64,000 bases of DNA from Rubrobacter indicoceani (GCF_003568865.1 NZ_CP031115.1:2542001-2606000); one strand, 5' to 3'. Shown: positions 54,404 through 62,722, counted from the stretch's first letter. Numbers and translations: made by a program. Notes: a model not told the origin generated them from the sequence alone.

Positions 54404-54464
54404 GACCCTTCACCCCCAGAGCATTCTTATTTTGTGTTGACTCGTTCAGACAGTAGAGGGGAGT

Positions 54465-54746
54465 TCAGATCGAACTTTGCTCCTCCATCTGCAGAGCGAG
54501 TTGCTGGCAGATGTGTGTTGCTCTGGATACCTCAACGAAGATGCGCTCGGTAGCGCCAGCGTCGCAGAGTCGCACCCGGTATCCGCCAGGGATTACCGTT
54601 TCTTCTACCTGCCGGGTTTCTCCCAGGTACAGGAGTAGGATTTCCTCGTTGGACTCGATCCTGTCAAGCACCCACTTGAGATGCTGACGGTGGTAGTAGA
54701 GTTGTCTGGCAGCTCGTGCAGCCTGCCGCTCCGTCGGCTTGTTCAT
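54465..54746 (-). CDS. Hypothetical helical protein of the conjugation module
   Basis: 93 residues from ATG 54746, which overlaps the upstream gene's stop (ATGA). The N-terminal half is a charged helix (RQAARAARQLYYHRQHLKWV, then DRIESNEEILLLYLGE), possibly a short coiled coil; the C-terminal half is strand-rich. A longer frame to 54845 lies inside the upstream gene. Function unknown. Confidence 0.65.
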   Translation of the reverse strand: MNKPTERQAARAARQLYYHRQHLKWVLDRIESNEEILLLYLGETRQVEETVIPGGYRVRLCDAGATERIFVEVSRATHICQQLALQMEEQSSI

Positions 54747-55147
54747 GTCGGGGCTGCTTCCCGGCTCAGAAGTTTCGTCCTGACAAGCTCGAGGTCTCGG
54801 GCCGAGATCTTCCTCCAGCGACGGCGTGCGAGCTGTACGAACCAACTCCTACCGTAGCGTGAAAGGGTTGTTCTGCCTCCCTGCTGACCCCACATCCGCC
54901 AGTCGGATTCGTGCAGACTTCGATGATCCTCCCTGTCCAACTCCACGCAGGAACTCTCTATGAGTACGACAAGCTCATCACGGTTCACAGAATCGGGAAC
55001 GCCGTACTCCAGCGCGAGGTGCATGAATCGGAGGGCTATTTCGATCCCTTCGCCGTCTATCTCGGTGTGGTTCTCCATCCTGTCGTAAGCAGCGAGCAGA
55101 TACCTCGGCACTTGGTGGTGAACCTCTGTCTTCTTCCTGCAGGCCAT
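54743..55147 (-). CDS. Hypothetical protein of the conjugation module
   Basis: 134 residues; ATG with GGAGG at good spacing. It opens MACRKKTEVHHQVPRYLL, reminiscent of the first half of an HNH motif, but no second half is seen. The C-terminal part is Arg-rich (FVQLARRRWRKISARDLEL). A 9-bp inverted repeat lies in its leader at 55171-55218. Function unknown. Confidence 0.65.
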   Translation of the reverse strand: MACRKKTEVHHQVPRYLLAAYDRMENHTEIDGEGIEIALRFMHLALEYGVPDSVNRDELVVLIESSCVELDREDHRSLHESDWRMWGQQGGRTTLSRYGRSWFVQLARRRWRKISARDLELVRTKLLSREAAPT

Positions 55148-55170
55148 CAGGCAACCTCCATTTCAGAGGC

Positions 55171-55218
55171 AGCACGAGGACGCAGGAAACCGACGCTTCG
55201 CTCGAATGACCTCGTGCT
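55171..55218. repeat. 9-bp inverted repeat in leader of 54743-55147 gene
   Basis: AGCACGAGG (55171-55179) and CCTCGTGCT (55210-55218) pair perfectly with a 30-base spacer, ending 23 bases before the start codon. One of a series of stems in this module. Confidence 0.7.
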
Positions 55219-55297
55219 ACCTTCGGGGTTGTGGGAAATCAGGGATGTGAGTTATCTGGAGAGCCGAACACAGGATTCAGCCTGACTCTCAGAATTA

Positions 55298-55711
55298 TCA
55301 GTAGGTTGCGGAGGTGATGTGTTCGCCCCAACCGGCTTCGCGCACCCGCTCGTAGATGTCGTCTATCGAGACCGCGATCCGCTCGCCGCTGCTGTTCACC
55401 GCTACCGCGTAACCGACCAGATAGCGGAGCTTCTCCGCCCCGACTTCTTCGAGGATCGCAACCTCGCCGGGGGCTAGATGTCCGGCAAGTTCCCCGAAGA
55501 GGTCGAGGTCGCTACAGTCTCCTTCTTCATCGAAGCGGCAAGTCAGCCAGCCGCCATCATCTCCCGTTTCGACCAGCAGGACGAACTGGTCGGTAGCGTC
55601 CTCTTCCCTGTCAATCACGACACCCGGCAGAGTCTCGACCCACCGCCGGAATTCACCCTCGTCACGCACGCGGAAGTAGTTGCTCCTTGCGGAGCCTACG
55701 TAGTTAGCCAT
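55298..55711 (-). CDS. Hypothetical acidic protein
   Basis: 137 residues, strongly acidic. It opens MANYVGSARSNYFRVRDEGE and continues with WVETLPGVVIDREEDATDQ; the middle WLTCRFDEEGDCSDLD and LVGYAVAVNSSGERIAVSI look beta-rich. This type of small protein is typical of plasmids and conjugative elements, but I know no function. GGAGGAATCA precedes the ATG; a perfect stem-loop is in the leader. Confidence 0.7.
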   Translation of the reverse strand: MANYVGSARSNYFRVRDEGEFRRWVETLPGVVIDREEDATDQFVLLVETGDDGGWLTCRFDEEGDCSDLDLFGELAGHLAPGEVAILEEVGAEKLRYLVGYAVAVNSSGERIAVSIDDIYERVREAGWGEHITSATY

Positions 55712-55732
55712 TGATTCCTCCTTTTGGAAAGC

Positions 55733-55766
55733 CGGGCGGGGAACCTAAACGGGAACTCCCCGCCCG
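55733..55766. promoter_or_regulatory. 10-bp GC stem-loop in leader of 55298-55711 gene
   Basis: CGGGCGGGGA and TCCCCGCCCG form a perfect 10-base-pair stem with a 14-base loop, 21 bases before the ATG. It lies between ssb and the next gene, so it could also end ssb transcription, though only TTTCC follows. Confidence 0.75.
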
Positions 55767-55781
55767 ACGGTTGAAGATCAT

Positions 55782-56135
55782 TCAGGGAATTGCGGGGTCT
55801 TCACCGCTCTCTCCTCCACCTCTGCCGAGGAACTGGACGTTGTCAGCGATGACATCCACCTTGGAGCGTTTCGAGCCGTCCTCCGCCTTCCAGGTTCGGT
55901 ACTGGAGTCGGCCTTCGACTAAGATGGGATCTCCCTTCTTTTTGTAGTTCGCCACGGTCTCTCCGAGTTCACGCCAAGCACTCACGTCGAAGAAGTCCAC
56001 AATGTCCCTGTCCCGCGCCCTGACCCGGTTGACCGCCAACCCGAAGGAACACACGGGGACACCGTCTCCGACGATCTTCAGCTCCGGGTCTCTCGTTACG
56101 TTTCCGGCCAGGATCACCCTGTTGTAGCCAGCCAT
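55782..56135 (-). CDS. ssb: Single-stranded DNA-binding protein
   Basis: 117 residues, an OB fold: NRVILAGNVTRDPELKIVG, FGLAVNRV, FFDVSAWRELGETVANYKKKG split as DVSAWRELGETVANYKKKG, PILVEGRLQYRTW and VIADNVQFLG. The acidic tail ends GEDPAIP, shorter than the usual DDDIPF tip. It would coat single-stranded DNA in transfer and replication. RBS GAGAGGAGG; a leader stem-loop at 56168-56200. Confidence 0.92.
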   Translation of the reverse strand: MAGYNRVILAGNVTRDPELKIVGDGVPVCSFGLAVNRVRARDRDIVDFFDVSAWRELGETVANYKKKGDPILVEGRLQYRTWKAEDGSKRSKVDVIADNVQFLGRGGGESGEDPAIP

Positions 56136-56167
56136 CTTTCCAACCTCCTCTCATTCGTTTGGCCCTT

Positions 56168-56200
56168 TCGGAACCTCCTTCAAAAACTGGAGGAGGTTCC
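56168..56200. promoter_or_regulatory. 11-bp stem-loop in ssb leader
   Basis: CGGAACCTCCT and AGGAGGTTCCG form a perfect 11-base-pair stem, 11-base loop, 32 bases before the ssb ATG. Both strands read AGGAGG-like sequence, so on the ssb strand a decoy ribosome site is buried in the stem. Confidence 0.75.
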
Positions 56201-56242
56201 GTCGGGCTGAACGCAGACTTCTCTCAGGCGCATCAATCAGTC

Positions 56243-57715
56243 CTATCCGGATATCTCCTCGATCTCCCGAGCCGCGCTCTCGTCTTCGAGCGAATCGAGC
56301 ATTACTGCATGCCCAGTTTCCTCGACAGGCTTCTCGACTTCGGTTGTTTGAGATTCTTCAGGCTTTGCAGGGGTACGGTCAGGATCGTAGAGATCGCGTA
56401 CGATCCTGGCGAGATCCCTTCCGAACCCCTGGCGATTCAGCTTCTCCGTCGCCGCCAGATAGATTCTTCCAGACTCGTGCCTGCGAAGCCTTCGTACCTT
56501 TCCGGCTCCGGCAAGCTCTCTCAGCGCAGCGGTCAACTCCGTCTTCGGGTCTGCTGCGTCGGAAGCGCAGAGTTTCGTGTGCCGCTCCAGGAACTCGCTC
56601 TCTGGAACCGGCTCCCCGGCACGCCTCAGCAGGTAAAGCAGCTTGTGAGCGAGGGTGGGTAGCCTCTGGAGGTAGATCGCCCTTGCGGTGTCGTACTTCA
56701 CCCGACCCGAACGCCTCCTGGCTTCGATCTTCAGGCGAAGCTCCGGCTCTTCCGTCCAGTGCCGCTTTCTAGATCTCTCGCGTGCGTCGTCTATCTCTCG
56801 GGCGGTTCGAACTACGAGTTCTTCTCCGCTCCTGCGACGGGCGATGAACTCCACCCGCATCCGTCTACGGTTGGTCTCTATTCTCCGTCGTTCGGTGTTG
56901 CTCTCCACAACGGCGAGGGAACCCTGCCGTGAAGCTCTGAACATCTGCGCTGCAGCGGCCGTCTCGGCCTCTCGGCCTCCTCTGCTCTCGACGCTCAGGC
57001 CCCAGTCGCGCTGCTCCGAGTAGTGGCTACCTGTCTCCGAAGCGGAGATCAAGACCCCACGGTAACGTCCCGACACTACCTGTCTGTCGAGGAGGATGGC
57101 CAATCTACCTACCGCCCTGCCCCTGTCTCCGTCCGTTGAGCCGGACATCGCCAGCACCAGACCTCCGCCCTCGAAGAATAGATGGGCGACGCCTCGCTCC
57201 GATAGCCTGGATATCCGGGCCAGTGTCTCTGACGGAAGATCGTCTACCCGGCGGGCAGCGGCGACCGCCCAGCCGGACTCTTTGATGTGCTCGATCAGGG
57301 CTGCGTCGCTCTTATCCAGAACACCGTCGTGGTCGCAAGAGCAAGGCTGCTTGATCCGAGGCTCTTCCAGGCGTCCGAAGAGCGCGTAGGCTGCGGCGGT
57401 GCGGGCGGAGTAGTAGCCGACGAGCGGCTCGTCGTTGCATCCGACTGCGAAGGTGCAATTGCCGTCGGGGTCGAGAGCGAGGCCCACGGACTTCAGGCAG
57501 TTGTGAGCCGTCGGTAACCAGAGATCGTCTCCCCTCTCGACAGCTCGGGACAACGCTTCGCGTCGTTCGGGAACGGGTAGTCTCAAGAGCATTGCTTCGA
57601 GGCTTTCGAGTTGTTCGACGACGTACGCGAACTCCTCTGGCGTGGGATCCGAGAACCTCGGAGGGTCGAGATTCTCCACTACCGACCGAACGATCGGCAC
57701 GTTAAACTTCATCAT
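56243..57715 (-). CDS. Large unknown protein with C-terminal winged helix
   Basis: 490 residues from ATG 57715 (AAGGAG upstream; a longer frame to 57772 crosses the leader stem-loop). A globular N-terminal half holds a Cys/Asp cluster (KQPCSCDHDGVLDK) and strand-rich segments (GVAHLFFEGGGLVLAMSGS). An Arg-rich helical middle (RRRIETNRRRMRVEF) leads to a winged-helix-like part (LAHKLLYLLRRAGEPVPESE, ELAGAGKVRRLRR). The tail is acidic. Not a family I recognise; DNA binding is plausible. Confidence 0.75.
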   Translation of the reverse strand: MMKFNVPIVRSVVENLDPPRFSDPTPEEFAYVVEQLESLEAMLLRLPVPERREALSRAVERGDDLWLPTAHNCLKSVGLALDPDGNCTFAVGCNDEPLVGYYSARTAAAYALFGRLEEPRIKQPCSCDHDGVLDKSDAALIEHIKESGWAVAAARRVDDLPSETLARISRLSERGVAHLFFEGGGLVLAMSGSTDGDRGRAVGRLAILLDRQVVSGRYRGVLISASETGSHYSEQRDWGLSVESRGGREAETAAAAQMFRASRQGSLAVVESNTERRRIETNRRRMRVEFIARRRSGEELVVRTAREIDDARERSRKRHWTEEPELRLKIEARRRSGRVKYDTARAIYLQRLPTLAHKLLYLLRRAGEPVPESEFLERHTKLCASDAADPKTELTAALRELAGAGKVRRLRRHESGRIYLAATEKLNRQGFGRDLARIVRDLYDPDRTPAKPEESQTTEVEKPVEETGHAVMLDSLEDESAAREIEEISG

Positions 57716-57740
57716 GGTGGTTCTCCTTTCATGGGAGAAG

Positions 57741-57769
57741 AAGGTCGGGAGATTGCAGCTCCCGACCTT
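57741..57769. promoter_or_regulatory. 11-bp stem-loop in leader of 56243-57715 gene
   Basis: AAGGTCGGGAG and CTCCCGACCTT form a perfect 11-base-pair stem around a 7-base loop, 25 bases before the start codon. No gene lies directly upstream that it could terminate. Confidence 0.78.
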
Positions 57770-58550
57770 CAACCTTTCAGACAGCTATTCTTTCGTCGGT
57801 GTCAGCCCAGAGCTTTCTCCTTTCTCTCTGAAATCGTGTCTGCTTCGTCTGACCTGTGGGGTTGTCTTCGTAGGTGATGATCGGGGCACTCAGCGGTAGG
57901 GTTCACCGTCGGAGCGTGAGGTTTGCATTCTGTTGCTAGTAAGAGCGGAGCGAATTCGACCGATCAAGCGTCGAGTGGAGCAGCACGGCTGGCAACATCG
58001 AGGGCCTCTACTAACGGCCAGCTTTTCTCTGTTATCGCATCATGCGGTGTGTCATGTAGATCTTTTGGGCGAAAGATCTAGAAACCAGAAGTACCGGGGC
58101 TTTTGTGGCGAAAACCCCCAAAACCTGCGTGCCTATCTTTTTCTCTTGGCCATCAACTTACCTTCGTATGAGTGTTCTGTAAAGGACGGAACACCGAGCT
58201 TCGACTCAGACTTCAAGCAGGGGGCGGAAAGTAGCTTTGCTATCTACGGAAGATACGAAACCTGGTGTTTGTCGGAATGTATAGGGGCTTTCCTGAACGA
58301 CATTGCAGCGTCCTGCCAATAGCTCAGATCCCTCTCATAGCACGGTAAACACAAGCCCGGGGGTGTGGCATCCGCACCAGCAGGCGATCCTCATCAGACG
58401 TACCGGGTAGCCCTCCGGCTGCGACGAGCATGCCCTGCCCTCGAAGTGTTGCATCCGGGGACGTTTCGGATGTGAAGTATGTACTTCGGAGTGTGGCACC
58501 CGGGCATCGAATTCTTGCAAAATACAGCGAATTTTCCTCACCTTCAGGCT
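57770..58550. other. 781-base largely non-coding region with paired stem-loops; oriT candidate
   Basis: Between two leftward DNA-processing genes. It holds two similar stem-loops at 58057-58080 (TAGATCTTT/AAAGATCTA) and 58096-58118 (GGGG-c-TTTT/AAAA-CCCC) that share CTTTTGxGGCGAAA across loop and stem, and a GTGTGGCAYCCG direct repeat near 58365 and 58492. Such a structure beside a replication-relaxation gene would suit an origin of transfer or replication; this is inference. An open frame at 57933-58322 on the plus strand looks non-coding. Confidence 0.5.
58335..58541 (-). CDS. Possible small Cys-rich protein
   Basis: A 68-residue frame starting with GTG, ending in RIACWCGCHTPGLVFTVL with a CxCxC-like group. 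It begins 10 bases after the replication-relaxation gene. No convincing ribosome binding site; it overlaps direct repeats. Could be real or incidental. Confidence 0.3.
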   Translation of the reverse strand: MRKIRCILQEFDARVPHSEVHTSHPKRPRMQHFEGRACSSQPEGYPVRLMRIACWCGCHTPGLVFTVL

Positions 58551-59315
58551 TTACGAGAGGCGTTCGGCGGCGTTTCTCAGGTACTCGACGATATGCGGGA
58601 CGTCGCCCGCCTCAACTCGAATTCCGAGCTGCTCGCCTGCTCGGATCGCCTGTTGCGCGAGCGGCGATCTTCCACCGTCCAGAGCGAAGAGGACTTCGGT
58701 GGGGGCTTTCAGGCGGAGGACGGCGAACCGCCTGTGATCCTCGACCTTCCGGTAAAGCTTCTTAGGCCCGATCTTCGATTCCGCCGTCTGCCGCTCCAGA
58801 ATGAACGTGTGTCCTCGAAACACCACGTGGGCATCCGGCTTGTGAAGGTACGCGGAGTTCTCGTACTCACCGGCGTAGGTAGCCCGCTTCTCGTGTCTCC
58901 ATTCCCACTCCGGGTAGGAACCGAGTTCCCCGTCCAGGATGTCTTTGACCCCGACGTATACCTCGGCGGTCTTGACGTAGTGCAGGGCCTGAGCCGGGAG
59001 CAGCGGCTTCGTAGCGTAGGTCTCCTCGACGCCGAGGCTCTCTGACACGGATTCGAAGCCGGCTTTCGTCAGGTTCCAGATCCCCTGCGCAGCGACGCGA
59101 TCCTCCCAGCTCGTCGGCTGCTTCAGGTACATCGTCCTAGCCGTCACGTAGCCCTTCGCCTTCAGCTTGGCAAGGCGAGTGCGGGCCTTGCCTCTGCTCG
59201 GAAAGAATAGCCCAGCGAGCTGATTTGTGGAGAGATACCGGCAGAAGAACAGTGCTTCGAGAACGTCTCTGTCCCGATCGGTGATGGTACCGGCTCTGCC
59301 CGTCGCGAGCGCCAA
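58551..59315 (-). CDS. Replication-relaxation family protein (mobilisation/initiation)
   Basis: 254 residues from TTG 59315 with AGGAGG upstream. An N-terminal winged helix (DRDVLEALFFCRYLSTNQLA; RTRLAKLKAKGYVTAR) precedes a nuclease-like core with KPDAHVVFRGHTFILERQ and a following TAESK, resembling a PD-(D/E)xK arrangement with Q variation. The family occurs on actinobacterial plasmids and conjugative elements beside the transfer genes. It lies downstream of the primase. Confidence 0.82.
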   Translation of the reverse strand: MALATGRAGTITDRDRDVLEALFFCRYLSTNQLAGLFFPSRGKARTRLAKLKAKGYVTARTMYLKQPTSWEDRVAAQGIWNLTKAGFESVSESLGVEETYATKPLLPAQALHYVKTAEVYVGVKDILDGELGSYPEWEWRHEKRATYAGEYENSAYLHKPDAHVVFRGHTFILERQTAESKIGPKKLYRKVEDHRRFAVLRLKAPTEVLFALDGGRSPLAQQAIRAGEQLGIRVEAGDVPHIVEYLRNAAERLS

Positions 59316-59324
59316 CTCTTCCTC

Positions 59325-62183
59325 CTAATGACGTATCTCTCCCCGCAGCATCCGAGCCTGCTGCAGACGCATAGATATCCTCCGCCACAGTACGAACCCG
59401 GCTGAAGCGGTCGCCAGCAACAGGGCGATATGCAGGGACTCAGCATCCGAAACCACAGTCAGGGGAGCCGCCTGTAGCAGGGAGAAAGTAGCGAGGGCGT
59501 TCTCCGCTAGAGACGAAGCAGAACGGAAAGCCGCGAAGACCGCAAGCCACACCGTGACCGTCCACAGGAGGTCGCTCTTCATTACGAAGTGATCTGCTCC
59601 GGGATGATTCCGGTGTCGGACAGGCTTCTTCTTTTGATCCGCTCTGCTTCTCCGAATTCTGTAGCAGGAGATTGATCCGAGCGTCAGGGAGATGCCGAAC
59701 AGCAGAACAACCGGTTCTCTGAACTCGCAGACAAGGTTTACCGGTGTAGAGTCGAGCAGCCTTCTGACGTGTCCTGTACGTCCGGCGTAGACGATCTGCT
59801 CCCCTCCGATCCCAACGCTCACATACCCGGCAAACGCCTGAACTCGAAGAATCGCGGCGTCAAGCGTCGCAGTAAGAGCCGCCGAGATGAGGAGTGAGGA
59901 GTAGGCGACTCCGGCGGAGATCGGTGCTCTTCGCTCCTCAAAGTCCCGTCCACCGCGTTCTATTGCCGGCAAGTCGTTTTCGATGCCGAGTAGATCGCGC
60001 AGACGGTCTCCTGCTGCGTTCTCGGGCTGGGCGAGCATCCACTTCCCCAGGGAGACCGGATGCCCAGTGTTCTGCATCTTGTCCGGGAACAATTCCTTGA
60101 CCACGACCCGTCCGTTTAGACCCTCTATCGAGTTTCGCGCTTTCAGGGAGGTATAGCCGCGCTCGGGATCTCCGGCAAACGATAAGTACGTGATTTTTCT
60201 CGTCCCGAGGTCAACGTTCTCGGGTCGGAAAAGCATTGTCCGATGTTGGTCTGTTTCGTGATCCGGGGTCGATCCACGATGTATTTCAGAGCTACATATC
60301 GCTCCGACAGCGATATCTTCCTGAGCGGCGAGTAGCGAGCCGAGTAGACCGTGGCAGAGGCCGACGACCTGTTCGTAGCCGTAAGGAGCGAAAACGTACA
60401 GGCACGAGCCACAGCCGGAGAACGGGACGCTCTCGTCTGGAGAGACCACCCCGGTCGCACCGTCGAAGGGTACGGCTACGAGGTTTGAGATCATACCCTC
60501 CGAGTCGAAGCAAGGTGCCAGCACGAACTCCCCCGCTGCCGCCAGCGGAATGCGAACCGTGCCATCCTTGTCAAGCTCGAAGCCAGGAACGAAGCGCAAC
60601 CGTCTAGCCCCGAATCTGGTCACAAGCTCTGATACTGCCTTCTCTGCACTGCGGTTGTCTATGGACACGAAGCAGCCCGCATCGAGTGTCTCCTCCCAGA
60701 CCCCGAGTTTCGAGAACGCCTCTGCGTGTGCGCTCTTCAGAGGGAGCAGGCCGAGTAGCTTTCCGTAGACCTCGTGGTGAAGGCGACGCGCACCCCCCGA
60801 TGCGGTTTTCTCCTTTTCGCTGTCCGGTGAACGAGGCGGAGCTTCTGATCCCGAATCCAGCACGGGCGATTCTTTGCGATCCGCTGTATCAGAAGACGAA
60901 ACTCGAAGTCCATCTTCTGGTGGAGGTGCGCTTGCGAGCAGCTCGGCGAAGCGTGCGACGCGGTTCTCCGGCTCGATGCTCAGGAGCCACTCGTCCATAT
61001 CCTGTCCCGTCGGCAGTAGACAGAGCGCGGGTTTCCCATTTTGGGGTTCTGATATCCAGCGCGCGGCCTTCGGCGCGGCTCGCAGCACGGTCGGGTTCGG
61101 CGGATCATCCGCGTCGGGTATGTACGGAACAGTCCTCCCCCCGAAATCCACCCCCCGCAGTTCCGGGAGCGGTGCGTATGATGCGCCAGACTCCCCAGCC
61201 GAGACGCGCGACCGGAATCGCTGGCAACCCTGTATCGAACCGACCGAGAGACCTGACTCAGCCGCTACGATAGCTCCCATCACACCCTCGCAAACAGCCT
61301 GCAGCTTTTCGGGGTCGTGTCCGGGGAAAAGGTAGAGGTGATTTCCGGCATCCCGGAGGGATACGTACTTACCCATCCTCCCGTGTGCTTCGCCGACCGA
61401 GCGTCCCTCGATGGTCGAGATGCGCCCGTATCGGTCGTGGTACGGGATCAACAGATAGTTCCCGCTCAGGGTGAACTTGAGATGTCCGTCACGCTCGTCC
61501 TCTGAAAAACCGGGAACCCGCAGCAGAGCCTCACAGTCGAACTCGCTCTGAAGCGTGGCCTTGGCCTTTCGCGACCGCGCCGGGGTCATGCTTCCGAAGC
61601 GGCCTTCCCTTATCGTTTCCAGAGAGACGCCGCGAGACCTCAGGTAGGAACGATCACGGCTCTCCAGAGGACAGAGACCCATGATTCGACCGTAGATTCG
61701 CGCTGCGAGATCCTCGTCGCTCTCAGATGCTTCCGGCTTCCTATATCCTTTTAGCGTTCCAGTATGTTTCCCAGACGTTCTTATACTGGGCACATCTGAT
61801 TTGGACTTGCCGGAAGTCTTTGCGGCTTCCTTCTCCGAAGGCTGGAGTCCAAGAAGATCGTAGGCTTTCACGAGTACGGAATGAAAATCGAAGTAGTAGT
61901 CGAGGTCGTGGATCTTCGCCAGCATCAGGAGGATGTCGTCGTATCCGGCGAGGCGACAGCCCTCGACCATACACCCGCCGCGCCGCTCGTCCTTCTTTAC
62001 CGAATACTTGTCCCGCTTGCCGCAGGCCGGACAATCCCAGACTAGCCTTGCGCCCTGATCCCTTCCTGCCCCGGAGAGGCTTATAGCGAGGAGATCGAAC
62101 GTCCTGTCGCGTATGAGATCCTTGTCGTAGTGCTTCCGCTTCGGTTTCGCGGAAGCCACCGTGCGGGTTCTGGAGGCTGTCAC
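59325..62183 (-). CDS. Zinc-finger/TOPRIM primase-like protein with duplicated module and membrane tail
   Basis: 952 residues. Residues 51-83: DnaG/CHC2-like zinc finger (CPACGKRDKYSV, GGCMVEGCRLAGYDDIL). Residues ~160-415: module 1 with YGRIMGLCPLESRDRSYLRS, LIPYHDRYGRISTIEGRS, the TOPRIM Glu in VCEGVMGAIVAAESG, Asp in YIPDADDP and QDMDEWL. Residues ~470-735: a second, degenerate copy (YGKLLGLLPLKSAHAEAF; VVGLCHGLLGSLLAAQ with Glu replaced by His). The C-terminal ~190 residues contain about four hydrophobic segments (e.g. REPVVLLFGISLTLGSIS; LLWTVTVWLAVFAAF). GTG start overlaps the upstream stop. Confidence 0.85.
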   Translation of the reverse strand: MTASRTRTVASAKPKRKHYDKDLIRDRTFDLLAISLSGAGRDQGARLVWDCPACGKRDKYSVKKDERRGGCMVEGCRLAGYDDILLMLAKIHDLDYYFDFHSVLVKAYDLLGLQPSEKEAAKTSGKSKSDVPSIRTSGKHTGTLKGYRKPEASESDEDLAARIYGRIMGLCPLESRDRSYLRSRGVSLETIREGRFGSMTPARSRKAKATLQSEFDCEALLRVPGFSEDERDGHLKFTLSGNYLLIPYHDRYGRISTIEGRSVGEAHGRMGKYVSLRDAGNHLYLFPGHDPEKLQAVCEGVMGAIVAAESGLSVGSIQGCQRFRSRVSAGESGASYAPLPELRGVDFGGRTVPYIPDADDPPNPTVLRAAPKAARWISEPQNGKPALCLLPTGQDMDEWLLSIEPENRVARFAELLASAPPPEDGLRVSSSDTADRKESPVLDSGSEAPPRSPDSEKEKTASGGARRLHHEVYGKLLGLLPLKSAHAEAFSKLGVWEETLDAGCFVSIDNRSAEKAVSELVTRFGARRLRFVPGFELDKDGTVRIPLAAAGEFVLAPCFDSEGMISNLVAVPFDGATGVVSPDESVPFSGCGSCLYVFAPYGYEQVVGLCHGLLGSLLAAQEDIAVGAICSSEIHRGSTPDHETDQHRTMLFRPENVDLGTRKITYLSFAGDPERGYTSLKARNSIEGLNGRVVVKELFPDKMQNTGHPVSLGKWMLAQPENAAGDRLRDLLGIENDLPAIERGGRDFEERRAPISAGVAYSSLLISAALTATLDAAILRVQAFAGYVSVGIGGEQIVYAGRTGHVRRLLDSTPVNLVCEFREPVVLLFGISLTLGSISCYRIRRSRADQKKKPVRHRNHPGADHFVMKSDLLWTVTVWLAVFAAFRSASSLAENALATFSLLQAAPLTVVSDAESLHIALLLATASAGFVLWRRISMRLQQARMLRGEIRH

Positions 62184-62722
62184 CGCACGTCCCCCTTCGC
62201 CGGTCTGACGAACGGTGGTCTGCCGTAGGCTTTCCTTATCTGAGAAGCCATCTCGTAGACCTCACCGATGGAGCATTCCTCGGGAGCTTCGGCGAAGGCG
62301 AGCGAGAGATCCCAGACCGGGCTAATTCCTTTCAGCACGTCCTGATCTTCGCCAAGATAAAAGAGTTTGGCTCGGGTGAAGCAGATGATGTTCTGGACAC
62401 GCTTTGAACCCGAGCCCAGCTTTGCATCAACATCGTCACAGAGCTCCGAGGCCTGATCTCTGGGATCATCCTTGAAGCACCGATGGTTCAGGTAGAGAGT
62501 CCCGTATTCGTCCGCAGTAACCTCTCCTTCCTCGTCCCGAACGACGATCACACACGCCCCCGAAGGTCCAATCGCGAGGAAGTCGATCATCCCGGCCTCC
62601 TCGGTTATTAGCTCGTCGAATACATAGAAACCGTGCGCCGCAGAAGACCTCAGAGCCGCCCGTACCAGCTCCCACCTCTCGGAGCGGGCGATCCTCTCGT
62701 CCTTTGTCTTTTTCGCACTCAA
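62180..62722 (-). CDS. NERD-like nuclease-fold protein, probably inactive
   Basis: 180 residues from a TTG that overlaps the VirB6-like stop (TTGA). The core resembles the NERD domain: GFYVFDELITEEAGMIDFLA, then IGPSGACVIVVRDEEGEV. The Asp of the usual ID site is kept, but the expected catalytic E/D-x-K reads VVRDEE, so activity is doubtful. The rest (FTRAKLFYLGEDQDVLKG) fits the restriction-fold family. Its place between T4SS and primase genes suggests a role in DNA handling. Confidence 0.65.
   Translation of the reverse strand: MSAKKTKDERIARSERWELVRAALRSSAAHGFYVFDELITEEAGMIDFLAIGPSGACVIVVRDEEGEVTADEYGTLYLNHRCFKDDPRDQASELCDDVDAKLGSGSKRVQNIICFTRAKLFYLGEDQDVLKGISPVWDLSLAFAEAPEECSIGEVYEMASQIRKAYGRPPFVRPAKGDVR

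Noticed and set aside
57933-58322. Open frame of 129 codons on the plus strand in the non-coding gap
   Set aside because: No ribosome binding site, runs through both stem-loops, and its composition is unlike the neighbouring genes.
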